A stretch of 64,000 bases of DNA from Candidatus Opimibacter skivensis (GTDB lineage Bacteria; Bacteroidota; Bacteroidia; Chitinophagales; Saprospiraceae), in assembly GCA_016722045.1 (NCBI GenBank), contig JADKGY010000029.1, forward strand, positions 62,001 to 126,000, given 5' to 3'. Positions within the stretch are counted from its first letter, which is position 1. Each line of letters begins with the position of its first letter. A program made the position numbers and the translations under genes. The notes under the pieces were generated by a model, which was not told where the DNA came from, made no database searches, and worked only from the letters and a program-made list of their open reading frames with translations. Positions 26,493 through 34,861 of this stretch are shown one piece after another.

Positions 26493-27584
26493 ATGGCAAA
26501 ATTGAATTTCGGAGGAACAGAAGAAAATGTAGTCACACGAGATGAATTCCCTTTAGTAAAAGCACAACGGGTGCTTAGAGATGAAGTCGTAGCTGTCATC
26601 GGATATGGTGTGCAAGGGCCGGGACAGGCTTTAAATCAAAAAGAAAATGGAATCCATGTCATCGTCGGTCAACGAAAGAATACCAAAAGCTGGGACAAGG
26701 CTATTCGTGATGGATTTGTGGAAGGTAAATCTCTTTTTGAAATTGAAGAAGCAGTGAAACGAGGCACGATCATTTGCTATCTGCTAAGTGATGCAGCCCA
26801 AATCGCAATGTGGCCTACCGTAAAGAAACATCTTACACCCGGGAAAGCATTATACTTCTCTCATGGCTTCGGCATTACCTACAATGATCAGACAGGAATC
26901 ATTCCTCCACCTGATGTAGATGTGTTCTTAGTAGCTCCTAAAGGTTCAGGCACTTCATTGAGGCGGATGTTCTTACAAGGTCGTGGCTTGAATAGCAGCT
27001 ATGCAATCTTTCAGGATGCGACAGGCAGAGCTTTCGAAAGAGTAATTGCTCTCGGCATTGCTATTGGATCCGGATATCTGTTTGAAACGAATTTCAAGAA
27101 AGAAGTCTATTCAGATCTCACCGGTGAACGCGGAACCTTGATGGGTGCCATACAGGGAATATTCGCAGCACAATATGAAGTACTCCGAAAAAAAGGACAT
27201 TCTCCATCTGAAGCATTTAATGAAACAGTTGAAGAACTCACGCAATCATTGATGCCACTTGTAGCTGAAAATGGAATGGATTGGATGTATGCCAATTGCT
27301 CTACAACAGCACAACGAGGTGCACTGGATTGGTGGAAAAAATTCCGTGATGCTACCCTACCCTTGTTTAATGAATTGTATGAAAGCGTTGCCGCAGGCAA
27401 AGAAGCAGCTCTCTCAATAGCGAGCAATAGCAAAGCGGACTATCGCGAGAAACTCGAAGAGGAGTTGAAAGAACTACGTGAAAGTGAAATGTGGCAAGCC
27501 GGAAAAACAGTACGAAGCCTAAGACCAGAGAATCAGCCAGTATCCGTCGAAGCACAGCTAGAAGAGGCTTATTTTGAAAAATAA
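26493..27584 (+). CDS. ilvC: Ketol-acid reductoisomerase
   Basis: NADPH-dependent isomeroreductase for the second common branched-chain step. The N-terminal Rossmann motif is 'VAVIGYGVQGPGQALN', followed by 'VIVGQRKNTKSWDKA' (cofactor selectivity loop), 'FSHGFGITYNDQTGIIPP', 'VAPKGSGTSLRR' and the metal-binding 'YSDLTGERGTLMGAIQG'. At 363 residues it is somewhat longer than typical class I enzymes but lacks the duplicated C-terminal domain of class II. It lies 208 bp after ilvN, separated by heptamer arrays, and 24 bp before ilvA. Confidence 0.95.
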   Translation: MAKLNFGGTEENVVTRDEFPLVKAQRVLRDEVVAVIGYGVQGPGQALNQKENGIHVIVGQRKNTKSWDKAIRDGFVEGKSLFEIEEAVKRGTIICYLLSDAAQIAMWPTVKKHLTPGKALYFSHGFGITYNDQTGIIPPPDVDVFLVAPKGSGTSLRRMFLQGRGLNSSYAIFQDATGRAFERVIALGIAIGSGYLFETNFKKEVYSDLTGERGTLMGAIQGIFAAQYEVLRKKGHSPSEAFNETVEELTQSLMPLVAENGMDWMYANCSTTAQRGALDWWKKFRDATLPLFNELYESVAAGKEAALSIASNSKADYREKLEEELKELRESEMWQAGKTVRSLRPENQPVSVEAQLEEAYFEK

Positions 27585-27608
27585 ATTTAACGTGTAATAC
27601 TACTTTAT

Positions 27609-28898
27609 TTGCAAACGCATACAGTCATTCAATTAAAATCAAAACCATCGGTCGTTCATATCGGCTATAAGTTTGATTTTAATGCAGCCGCTCTTCGGAT
27701 TAAGGAAGTCGTCAACAGGACTCCTCTCGTACTTCATCCAGCTTTATCAAGGAAATATCACGCTAATATTTATCTGAAAAGAGAAGATCTGCAGGTCGTT
27801 CGCTCATATAAAATCCGTGGAGCGTACAACATGATGAGTAGTTTGCCATGGGAGCAGCTGCAGAAAGGAGTTGTGTGTGCAAGTGCCGGAAATCATGCCC
27901 AGGGATTTGCTTATTCCTGCAGAAAACTTGGCGTTCCGGGTATTGTCTTTATGCCTGTCATCACCCCAAATCAAAAAATAAATCAAACCAAAAAATTCGG
28001 CGACAATTTCATCGAAATAAAACTGATCGGCGATACGTATGATGAATGCGCTATCGCTGCACAAAAGTATTGTGACCTTAACAGGTTGACCTACATACAT
28101 CCCTTTGATCATCACAAAATAATCGAAGGCCAGGGAACAATCGGCATTGAAATATTAGAAGACCAACCCAACGTGGATTATTTATTTGTTCCGGTAGGTG
28201 GTGGTGGATTGTGCGCAGGCGTGGGAACATATTTTAAAACATTTTCACCACGAACTAAAATAGTTGGCGTTGAACCTAAAGGAGCACCTTCTATGAAAGC
28301 GGCATTAGATGCAGGCGAACCGGTCACCTTACAAAACATTGACAGGTTCGTGGATGGCGCTGCTGTTCAACGCGCAGGCAACATCACATTTTCAATATGC
28401 AGAGAAGTATTATCTGATATGCATTTGGTGAATGAGGGGAAAATTTGTTCAACCATGCTTGCATTTTATAACGATGATGCCATGGTTGTTGAACCTGCCG
28501 GTGTACTATCGGTTGCGGCATTGGATGATTACACAGAAGAAATAAAAGGAAAAAATATAGTCTGCATCATCAGTGGCAGTAACAATGATATTGACCGCAT
28601 GCAGGAGATCAAAGAGCGTTCGCTTCAATACGAAGGCCTGAAACATTACTTTCTTATTCGATTTGCCCAGCGCTCGGGAACATTGAAAGATTTCGTCAAT
28701 GATATCCTGGGGCCTGGGGATGACATTACCCGATTTGAATATGTAAAAAAACATAACAAAGAATCCGGTCCGGCGCTGGTAGGCATTGAGGTGAGGTCAA
28801 GAACAGATTACTTCAGATTGCTGGCCAACCTTGAACGACAACAGGTCAATTATACAGAGCTGAAACAGGATGATAATGTTTTCGGGTATTTGGTGTAA
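27609..28898 (+). CDS. ilvA: Threonine dehydratase (biosynthetic)
   Basis: PLP-dependent deamination of threonine to 2-ketobutyrate for isoleucine. The PLP lysine is in 'VVRSYKIRGAYNMM', the Gly-rich phosphate loop is 'VPVGGGGLCAGVG' and the Asn-binding segment is 'CASAGNHAQGFAYSC'. The 429-residue length leaves one C-terminal regulatory ACT-like domain from about 335 ('YFLIRFAQRSGTLKDFVNDI'), rather than two as in E. coli IlvA. The start appears to be TTG 27609; no better ATG precedes conserved residues. Last gene of the ilv operon. Confidence 0.94.
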   Translation: MQTHTVIQLKSKPSVVHIGYKFDFNAAALRIKEVVNRTPLVLHPALSRKYHANIYLKREDLQVVRSYKIRGAYNMMSSLPWEQLQKGVVCASAGNHAQGFAYSCRKLGVPGIVFMPVITPNQKINQTKKFGDNFIEIKLIGDTYDECAIAAQKYCDLNRLTYIHPFDHHKIIEGQGTIGIEILEDQPNVDYLFVPVGGGGLCAGVGTYFKTFSPRTKIVGVEPKGAPSMKAALDAGEPVTLQNIDRFVDGAAVQRAGNITFSICREVLSDMHLVNEGKICSTMLAFYNDDAMVVEPAGVLSVAALDDYTEEIKGKNIVCIISGSNNDIDRMQEIKERSLQYEGLKHYFLIRFAQRSGTLKDFVNDILGPGDDITRFEYVKKHNKESGPALVGIEVRSRTDYFRLLANLERQQVNYTELKQDDNVFGYLV

Positions 28899-28980
28899 AA
28901 ATTTCCAATCCTGTCCAATTTTAGAAACTCAGTCGATATAGGGGTGAAATAATCAATTCTTCATTCTTAAAACCTACATC

Positions 28981-29355
28981 ATGACGACTTCTCAAAAAAC
29001 AATGACCACCAAAGACGTGGCTAACCGGCTGGTTGAATTATGCCGTAACGGCCAGATCTTCACAGCCCAGGAAGAACTTTACTCGGATGACATCAACAGC
29101 ATTGAACCAGCTCATGGTATGTTACCTTCCGCGAAAGGCAAGAAAGCCCTTAATGAAAAAGGAGCTGCATTTGCGGCTATGATTGAAGAGCGCCATGGCG
29201 GGAGCTTCTCCGATCCCATTGTTGCAGGTAATTACTTCACATCGGCCATGGTACTTGATGCCACTATTAAAGGACAAGGCCGGATGACGATGGAAGAATT
29301 ATGCGTCTACGAAGTAAAAGATGGAAAGATCGTAACCGAACAATTTTTCTTTTAA
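28981..29355 (+). CDS. SnoaL-like protein
   Basis: A 124-residue SnoaL/NTF2-fold protein: 'VANRLVELCRNGQIFTAQEELYS' then 'MTMEELCVYEVKDGKIVTEQ'. Related in fold, though not clearly in sequence, to the gene at 4024. The ligand is unknown. It lies 83 bp after ilvA and could be read from the same transcript, but its sequence gives no link to branched-chain metabolism. Confidence 0.72.
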   Translation: MTTSQKTMTTKDVANRLVELCRNGQIFTAQEELYSDDINSIEPAHGMLPSAKGKKALNEKGAAFAAMIEERHGGSFSDPIVAGNYFTSAMVLDATIKGQGRMTMEELCVYEVKDGKIVTEQFFF

Positions 29356-29407
29356 CAAGACTACACTTTATTTTAAACAATAATGTAAGGAGGTGTTCAA
29401 ACAGAAC

Positions 29408-29467
29408 ATTTAAATTTTTAGAAGTACGGACAGGTCGCGACCTGTCCGTACTTCTAAAAATTTAAAT
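29408..29467. repeat. Perfect 60-bp palindrome
   Basis: The 30 bases at 29408-29437 are the exact reverse complement of 29438-29467, with no spacer; the centre is ACAGGTCG|CGACCTGT. The outer parts are AT-rich (ATTTAAATTTTTAGAAG). It lies between the SnoaL-like gene and the YCII gene. It could terminate transcription or be a REP-type element. Confidence 0.9.
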
Positions 29468-29499
29468 CGCTTTTTGTCCCATTTTTATCTAAGGCAGAC

Positions 29500-29530
29500 T
29501 GATTTTGAATGCATCTTTACATTACACTTT
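29500..29530 (+). promoter_or_regulatory. Possible Bacteroidota promoter for the YCII-sigma unit
   Basis: TTTG near 29501 and TACACTTTG near 29523 resemble the Bacteroidota -33 TTG and -7 TAnnTTTG elements, although the latter has one extra base. It sits about 40 bp before the YCII start. Confidence 0.25.
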
Positions 29531-29568
29531 GACTGCCAAATTAAATTCATAAACATAAATATATTAAC

Positions 29569-29925
29569 ATGCAGGAATTTTTATTCGTATTCAGAAGAGC
29601 TGCTACCAACAATGAACCACCCTTGTCACCGGAACAATTGCAATCCATGATGAAACCATGGCAGGATTGGATAGGAAATATTGCAGCTCAAAATAAACTG
29701 GTGAGTGCAGGAAATCGATTGACATCGGAAGGCCGGGTAGTGAAACCAGGTAACGTTATCACAAACGGACCTTATGTTGAATTGAAAGAAGCTATCGGAG
29801 GTTACACTATTGTGAGGGCTGATTCACTGGATGAAGCAACAGAACTTTCCCTTGGATGTCCCATATTAAATGTGGGCGGTACTGTTGAAGTAAGAACGAT
29901 AATACCGATGGAGATTACCGTTTGA
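29569..29925 (+). CDS. YCII/DGPF-domain protein
   Basis: A 118-residue YCII-related protein ('EFLFVFRRA', 'NGPYVELKEAIGGYTIVRA'); the family's DGPF tetrapeptide appears here as NGPY. These dimeric alpha/beta-barrel proteins are genetically tied to ECF42-type sigma factors, one of which is encoded 47 bp downstream. The biochemical role is not established in the family. Confidence 0.85.
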   Translation: MQEFLFVFRRAATNNEPPLSPEQLQSMMKPWQDWIGNIAAQNKLVSAGNRLTSEGRVVKPGNVITNGPYVELKEAIGGYTIVRADSLDEATELSLGCPILNVGGTVEVRTIIPMEITV

Positions 29926-29934
29926 ATAAAACCA

Positions 29935-29966
29935 AAAACGCTTCTGTAGCTTTACAGGAGCGTTTT
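29935..29966 (+). terminator. Hairpin between YCII and sigma genes, at the sigma start codon
   Basis: AAAACGCTTCTGTA (29935-29948), loop GCTT, complement 29953-29966 with one G-T pair, followed by T-rich sequence. It has the form of an intrinsic terminator but ends six bases before the sigma ATG at 29972, so it could also act as an attenuator or hide the ribosome site. Confidence 0.7.
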
Positions 29967-29971
29967 CATTT

Positions 29972-31204
29972 ATGGAAGAAAGGCAACTGTTACCCCATCT
30001 ATTCAGAACCGAATACCGGAAAATAATTTCTGTTCTGTGCAGGCATTTTGGTATTGAGCATATTGAGACAGCGGAAGACATCGTCAGTGATACATTTCTG
30101 ATTGCATCTGAAACCTGGGGACTAAAGGGGCTGCCTGCGAATCCCACGGCCTGGCTGTATATCGTGGCAAAAAATAAAGCGAAAGATTTTCTAAAACACC
30201 AGGCTGTTTTTTCTCAGAAAGTGGCCATTGCTATAAAAACATCAAAGGTGGATGAGACAATAATGGATATCGATTTATCAAGTCAGAACATAATTGACAG
30301 TCAACTGCAGATGATGTTTGCGACATGTCATCCCTGTATTTCAACAGAGGCACAGGTTGGACTTTCGCTCAGTATACTTTGTGGTTTTGGTGTGGAAGAG
30401 ATTGCAGATGCTTTTCTGACCAATAAAGAAGTCATCTATAAACGACTGGCCAGGGCAAAAGAAAAATTAAGAGAAGAAAAAGTAAAGATTGAACTGCCGG
30501 TGGCATCCGAAATACTCGGCAGAATGGATGCTGTGCTCACTACCCTGTATCTACTGTTTAGTGAAGGATATTATTCGACTTCACAAAATACAACGCTGAG
30601 AAAAGATCTTTGCATTGAAGCTATGCGTTTAAATATCATGCTTGTTGACAACGAAAAAACGAATACACCTTCAGCCAATGCGCTGCTTGCATTGATGTGT
30701 TTTCATTCCTCAAGATTTGAAGCCCGAACAAATGAAAAGGGAGATAGTATTCTTTATGAAGAGCAGGATGAGAAACTTTGGAACAAAGAATTGATTGAAA
30801 AAGGAGAATACTATCTGAATCGGGCTTCAACCGGAAATAAACTTTCGAAGTACCATCTTGAGGCAGCGATTGCTTATTGGCACACTCATAAAATCGATTC
30901 GCAGCTTAAATGGGAAAACATACTCCAGCTTTACAACAAGCTCCTTCAAATCGAGTACTCACCTATCGCGGCCTTAAACAGAACATATGCCCTCGCAAAG
31001 GCAAATGGAGTGAATGAAGCGATTACCGAAGCCGAGAAACTTAACCTGACCGGCAATCATTTTTACTATACCCTACTCGGTGAATTGTATAAGACAGTTG
31101 ATAAATTGAAGGCTAAAGAACATTTCCTGTCCGCATTGGCATTGGCTAAATCGCCGGGAGACAAGCAGACTTTAAAGTCTAAAATTGAGCAGCTCACATC
31201 CTGA
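29972..31204 (+). CDS. ECF42-type RNA polymerase sigma factor with C-terminal TPR-like domain
   Basis: A 410-residue extracytoplasmic-function sigma factor. Region 2 spans about 5-75 ('EDIVSDTFLIASETWGLKGL', 'NPTAWLYIVAKNKAKDFLK'), region 4 about 110-170 ('LSLSILCGFGVEEIADAFLT'), and a long helical C-terminal extension from 180 includes 'LLFSEGYYST' and 'PIAALNRTYALAKANG', the hallmarks of ECF42/SigJ-like factors. No anti-sigma gene is adjacent, as expected for this group where the extension is thought to regulate activity. Its YCII partner is just upstream. Target genes are unknown. Confidence 0.9.
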   Translation: MEERQLLPHLFRTEYRKIISVLCRHFGIEHIETAEDIVSDTFLIASETWGLKGLPANPTAWLYIVAKNKAKDFLKHQAVFSQKVAIAIKTSKVDETIMDIDLSSQNIIDSQLQMMFATCHPCISTEAQVGLSLSILCGFGVEEIADAFLTNKEVIYKRLARAKEKLREEKVKIELPVASEILGRMDAVLTTLYLLFSEGYYSTSQNTTLRKDLCIEAMRLNIMLVDNEKTNTPSANALLALMCFHSSRFEARTNEKGDSILYEEQDEKLWNKELIEKGEYYLNRASTGNKLSKYHLEAAIAYWHTHKIDSQLKWENILQLYNKLLQIEYSPIAALNRTYALAKANGVNEAITEAEKLNLTGNHFYYTLLGELYKTVDKLKAKEHFLSALALAKSPGDKQTLKSKIEQLTS

Positions 31205-31378
31205 ATCCATGTTCATTTGCCATTCTAAAAAGGGTTAACTAATTTAGCCAATCCTGACAGAGGGCCATAAAACAATATAATCAGGCCCATTCTGGCAGAA
31301 TAAAGAAGGAAAATGACAGAAAATCTAACCCTCAGCAGATTTTCCCTCGTCTTTTAACAAGGAGACACCTTAAATAAC

Positions 31379-31894
31379 ATGGTGAGAAAAAACCTGACAC
31401 ATGGCTTAGTTATTATTCTCTGTTCACTCCTGACAGCAATAAACTTCTCCTTCACTATAGATCAAAAACCTGATCTTCTGATCATAGGAAATGACACGCT
31501 CTTTCTGCGATCTTTTCCGCTGGAAGATCTTGGCTTTGAAGTCCGGCCTTTTCGTAGCAGTGATATCTATGTGCCCAATCTGGATTGTCTTCGGGAATAC
31601 CAGGCCACATGGAAGGTGATCGATAAAAAATTATTCCTTGTTGAAATCGCCAAGGACAATCCATCCCATGACAAAGTGGACATCATTCCTTTTTTTGAAG
31701 CTAATCATTACAATCCTATTGTCATCAATGGCCTTGTCTTCGCCGATTGGGTCACTATTGAATTGTCCACCTATCCGAAAAATTATGGACATTGGGGATG
31801 TTATGATAAGGCGCGAAAAAAGAGGAAATGGAAAAAGACGTTGGCGTTTGAGAAAGGGGTGGTGGTGTATAGTAGGTATAGAAGTGATAAATAG
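31379..31894 (+). CDS. Secreted hypothetical protein (171 aa)
   Basis: Signal-peptide-like N terminus ('LTHGLVIILCSLLTAINFSF'). The mature part opens 'PDLLIIGNDTLFLRSFPLED', resembles small Bacteroidota exported proteins, includes a 'WKVIDKKLFLVEI' strand, and ends with a basic tail ('DKARKKRKWKKTLAFEKG'). No function recognised. AAGGAG lies 18 bp before the ATG, rather far for a ribosome site. Last gene before the AT-rich eCIS leader. Confidence 0.6.
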   Translation: MVRKNLTHGLVIILCSLLTAINFSFTIDQKPDLLIIGNDTLFLRSFPLEDLGFEVRPFRSSDIYVPNLDCLREYQATWKVIDKKLFLVEIAKDNPSHDKVDIIPFFEANHYNPIVINGLVFADWVTIELSTYPKNYGHWGCYDKARKKRKWKKTLAFEKGVVVYSRYRSDK

Positions 31895-32857
31895 ATAATT
31901 CTAATTACAGGTGATGAGCACCTGGATCATCTTCTTGTGAAAACTTAAAAATAGTTTTAAAAATATTTTGAAAAGATTAGGAAATTGAAAATACGAAGTA
32001 TATATTAGCATCCGATCTGAACACAGCCAAAATTTTATTCAGATCAGAATTACAATTTTTATTGCATAAAAAATATTTTTTGAAGGGATTAAGAAGGGAA
32101 TTTTTTAACCAATTCATTTTGGAACCTATTCAAAATGAATACAAATAAATTTAATGTATACCAATAATTCTGTATTAAATTAGTCAGATTTGTTGTGGTT
32201 TCTCTTTTATCTATTTACTGGTTTCTTCAATTTACTACTTACAATTGCGGCCCGTGTCATCATTGATGTATTCTTGATGCCAGCATTCTGATTATTAATT
32301 ATTATTCAGATATGAACTGTTGTAATGCGACGCATTACACTGTTATTCTAATGTCATTAAATGAAATTAATCAGAATGCAGCCTGGATATAAAATCACTT
32401 CAATCTCATATTGACTCAGTGTTCAATATGCTTCAATACGATAGTACAAATCACTAAGCATAAGAGGACATCGCATATCTAACAACCATTAAAACAAAAC
32501 AGAGGATTAATATTATCGAAATAGCTCTTGATCAAGTAACCAAATAAATATTCATGAATAAATAAAGACTGCCTAAACAGAATATTAAGCAATAATTTAT
32601 AGGTTATACAATGGCTTGCCATGTAATAATATAGTATTGCAATTATTTATTATTCAAGTTTCTTAAATTATTATTTATCATTAGGATTTATTTGATAATT
32701 ATCATTTATTTACTACTAATTAATTATGATATATGAAATACACTTTTAACTTTACAAATAAATTGAATAAATGTTTTCAAGGTTTAAATTTTTATAGCAA
32801 ACATACTTAGCTAAGATGTACAGCAACTAATTGAATGTTTTCAAATTTTAATTATTT
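31895..32857. other. 963-bp AT-rich leader region upstream of the eCIS locus
   Basis: No ORF of convincing coding character. The base composition is far more AT-rich than the flanking genes. It holds several dyads: concentric repeats at 32283-32379 (listed), a bulged hairpin around ATGGC-TT-GCCAT at about 32607-32625 and the perfect palindrome TGATAATTATCA at 32693-32704. TAACTTTA near 32746 resembles a -7 element. ATGTTTTCAA occurs twice (about 32770 and 32833) before the first eCIS start. Likely the promoter/regulatory region. Confidence 0.55.
32283..32379. promoter_or_regulatory. Concentric dyad element upstream of the eCIS locus
   Basis: GCATTCTGATTA (32283-32294) pairs with TAATCAGAATGC (32368-32379); inside lies TGTAATGCG-A-CGCATTACA (32321-32339). 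Both dyads share a centre near 32330. The inner 19-bp palindrome looks like a regulator site; the whole could form a cruciform or RNA hairpin. Confidence 0.5.
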
Positions 32858-33460
32858 ATGATTGAAAGTGCTTTAATATTACTCCGAAACGAGCTTCAGG
32901 CATACATCAGGACAAAAGACCCCGCTGATGTCAGCATTGATAATATAGGGATGTTTGAAACCAAAAATGATCTTACGCTTGACAATCATATAATACTTAC
33001 CCTGGTCAACATTGAAGAGGAAACCACATTAAAAAATCAACCTCCGCTTAAAAGACCCATTGGCATGACCGCCGTTTACGGAAACGCTCCTGTATTTCTA
33101 AATTTATATATTCTATTTACCTGCAATTACTCGGGCAATGATTATAGTCTTTCATTGAGAAGACTTGGATATATTATTCAATTCTTTCAGAGCAAAACAT
33201 CTTTTTCCACCTCGTCATCCATGATTTCAGGCACTGCTGATCTCGAAAATCCTGATACAGTTAATTTGAAATTTACAGTTGAATTATATACGCTCACCTT
33301 TGAACAGATTAATCATCTGTGGGGCTCATTGGGTGGCAGGCAGATGCCATTTGCCATGTACAAGCTGCGGTTAGTGGCTATTACTGAAAATGCAATCGTC
33401 CGTGAAGTCCCGGTAATTGAAGAAATTGATCTTTCACTTTCACCTATAAAGGCCAATTGA
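32858..33460 (+). CDS. eCIS tube terminator/cap, Pvc16-like (DUF4255)
   Basis: A 200-residue DUF4255 (Pvc16 N-terminal domain) protein: 'MIESALILLRNELQAYI', 'DNHIILTLVNIEEETTLKNQ' and 'FLNLYILFTCNYSGNDYSLS' are characteristic, as is 'WGSLGGRQMPFAMYKLRLV'. In PVC/AFP-type particles the homologue sits at the distal tube/sheath end and stabilises it. It is the first gene of the locus, 2 bp before the next. A phage tail-terminator role is the general equivalent. High confidence in family, moderate in exact position. Confidence 0.88.
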   Translation: MIESALILLRNELQAYIRTKDPADVSIDNIGMFETKNDLTLDNHIILTLVNIEEETTLKNQPPLKRPIGMTAVYGNAPVFLNLYILFTCNYSGNDYSLSLRRLGYIIQFFQSKTSFSTSSSMISGTADLENPDTVNLKFTVELYTLTFEQINHLWGSLGGRQMPFAMYKLRLVAITENAIVREVPVIEEIDLSLSPIKAN

Positions 33461-33462
33461 TC

Positions 33463-34806
33463 ATGGGGCTTTTATACAAGATATTATTCGAAGTTAAGGT
33501 ACTCCATGAGTTCTATCTCACGGATACTACGGGAGAAACGATTTTTGATCTTGCGGCTCAAGCCGACAGGATGGCATATTTGAGAAAAAAATTCGGGTCA
33601 GCCAGTGAAAATATAAACAGTGATATAGAGTTCCTGGTGCCGGAAAATGTCCAATCCATGTTTGCAAATCACCGGCTGAAGATACTTACTACATATGCCG
33701 GTTTTAAATTGGGGGTTGAAGTAAAATCGATTACTCTTCCAGATGGAACGATCACTTATGAGCCCAAAGTCCCATTACCTGACGACATTAACATTCCAAT
33801 ATTAATCGTGAAGAAGAATAGCTTCATTGACATATATTCAAACTGGACATTAAAAAAACCACTTAACCTCATCTATTATTTTTCCAATGAAAATAGTACA
33901 GGAAGCAAGACATTTCCTTTTTTAGCTGCTGAAATAAATTCATTTGATGCCAGCAAAGAATATGAGCAAGGCGAACTTGTCAAACATGGCCCAAGCGATT
34001 TTAGAGAATTTTACAGGGATGACGCTAATGCTGTTCAGTGGATATCCTTTACTTCGGGAGGTTTTGCAAATGATAATGATCGTTTATTGCTACCTACTAG
34101 TTTCTCATATTCTTTTCCTGCGGCTGCAAATGTTACGGATGCCCTGATTACGATAAAAGACATTGATGGAAATGTAATAAAAGATGCATTTGGCAATAGT
34201 ATATCTGTGTTTCACTTTTCAACCGTAGAACGTCTCACTAAAGTGAAAATGTCTATTGATCCTTCCCGGGTATTCACTGTCCCAAATACTTCTAATAATG
34301 AAAAACTGTTGTATTCATTATCAGTTACAGGAAATGGTGGCTATAGTGATCAGCACAAAATACTTTTTATGGATGCTGACATCAACACTAAAAATAGTTT
34401 CGGGCTGATCAATATCTATCCGAAAGTAACCAATGCAGCATTTAATCTTATTGACAATTCAGGCAAATTAATCACCCGGAAACAACCGGATGGATCTATA
34501 AATCCATTACCACCCATATTTGAAATCAGACTTAGAAGCAGGTTGTCGTTCTGGCGATATATAAACAATAAAAGAAAGAATATACAAAATGGATTACATC
34601 CGGATTTTATGGTCACAAAAAATGGAACATTGGTATCCCTGGTACCGCGAGCAGTAACTTATGTTCCAACCTTGTTCCGTAAAACTGACAATTCATTGCA
34701 TTATTTACCAAATCCGGAACCCTACTCCATCATAAAAATTGAAAATGATAAAATATACAGTGATATAACCGTCAGGGAATCTGATTTATTTCCATTGGCA
34801 CCATGA
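33463..34806 (+). CDS. eCIS-locus protein of unknown function (448 aa)
   Basis: I do not recognise a named family. ATG 33463 is chosen (TTG 33457 would overlap the previous stop). It begins 'GLLYKILFEVKVLHEFYLTD', then is beta-rich with a probable carbohydrate-module-like segment ('FDASKEYEQGELVKHG ... AVQWISFTSGG') and a C-terminal part 'FEIRLRSRLSFWRYINNKRK'. It has no signal peptide or membrane segment. Its position between the Pvc16-like cap and the sheath, with 2-bp spacing, suggests a structural accessory of the distal end. Confidence 0.6.
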   Translation: MGLLYKILFEVKVLHEFYLTDTTGETIFDLAAQADRMAYLRKKFGSASENINSDIEFLVPENVQSMFANHRLKILTTYAGFKLGVEVKSITLPDGTITYEPKVPLPDDINIPILIVKKNSFIDIYSNWTLKKPLNLIYYFSNENSTGSKTFPFLAAEINSFDASKEYEQGELVKHGPSDFREFYRDDANAVQWISFTSGGFANDNDRLLLPTSFSYSFPAAANVTDALITIKDIDGNVIKDAFGNSISVFHFSTVERLTKVKMSIDPSRVFTVPNTSNNEKLLYSLSVTGNGGYSDQHKILFMDADINTKNSFGLINIYPKVTNAAFNLIDNSGKLITRKQPDGSINPLPPIFEIRLRSRLSFWRYINNKRKNIQNGLHPDFMVTKNGTLVSLVPRAVTYVPTLFRKTDNSLHYLPNPEPYSIIKIENDKIYSDITVRESDLFPLAP

Positions 34807-34861
34807 TACAAAAAATCGGATTTAATAAATGAGCATTAATTAACCAAAAAATATTTCCTTT

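Noticed and set aside
29386..29400. Near-perfect Shine-Dalgarno sequence TAAGGAGGTG
   Set aside because: No start codon or open frame follows at a usable distance; the sequence leads straight into the palindrome.
32312..32392. 26-residue ORF in the eCIS leader
   Set aside because: It coincides with the concentric dyad and has no ribosome site; the symmetry explains the sequence better than coding.
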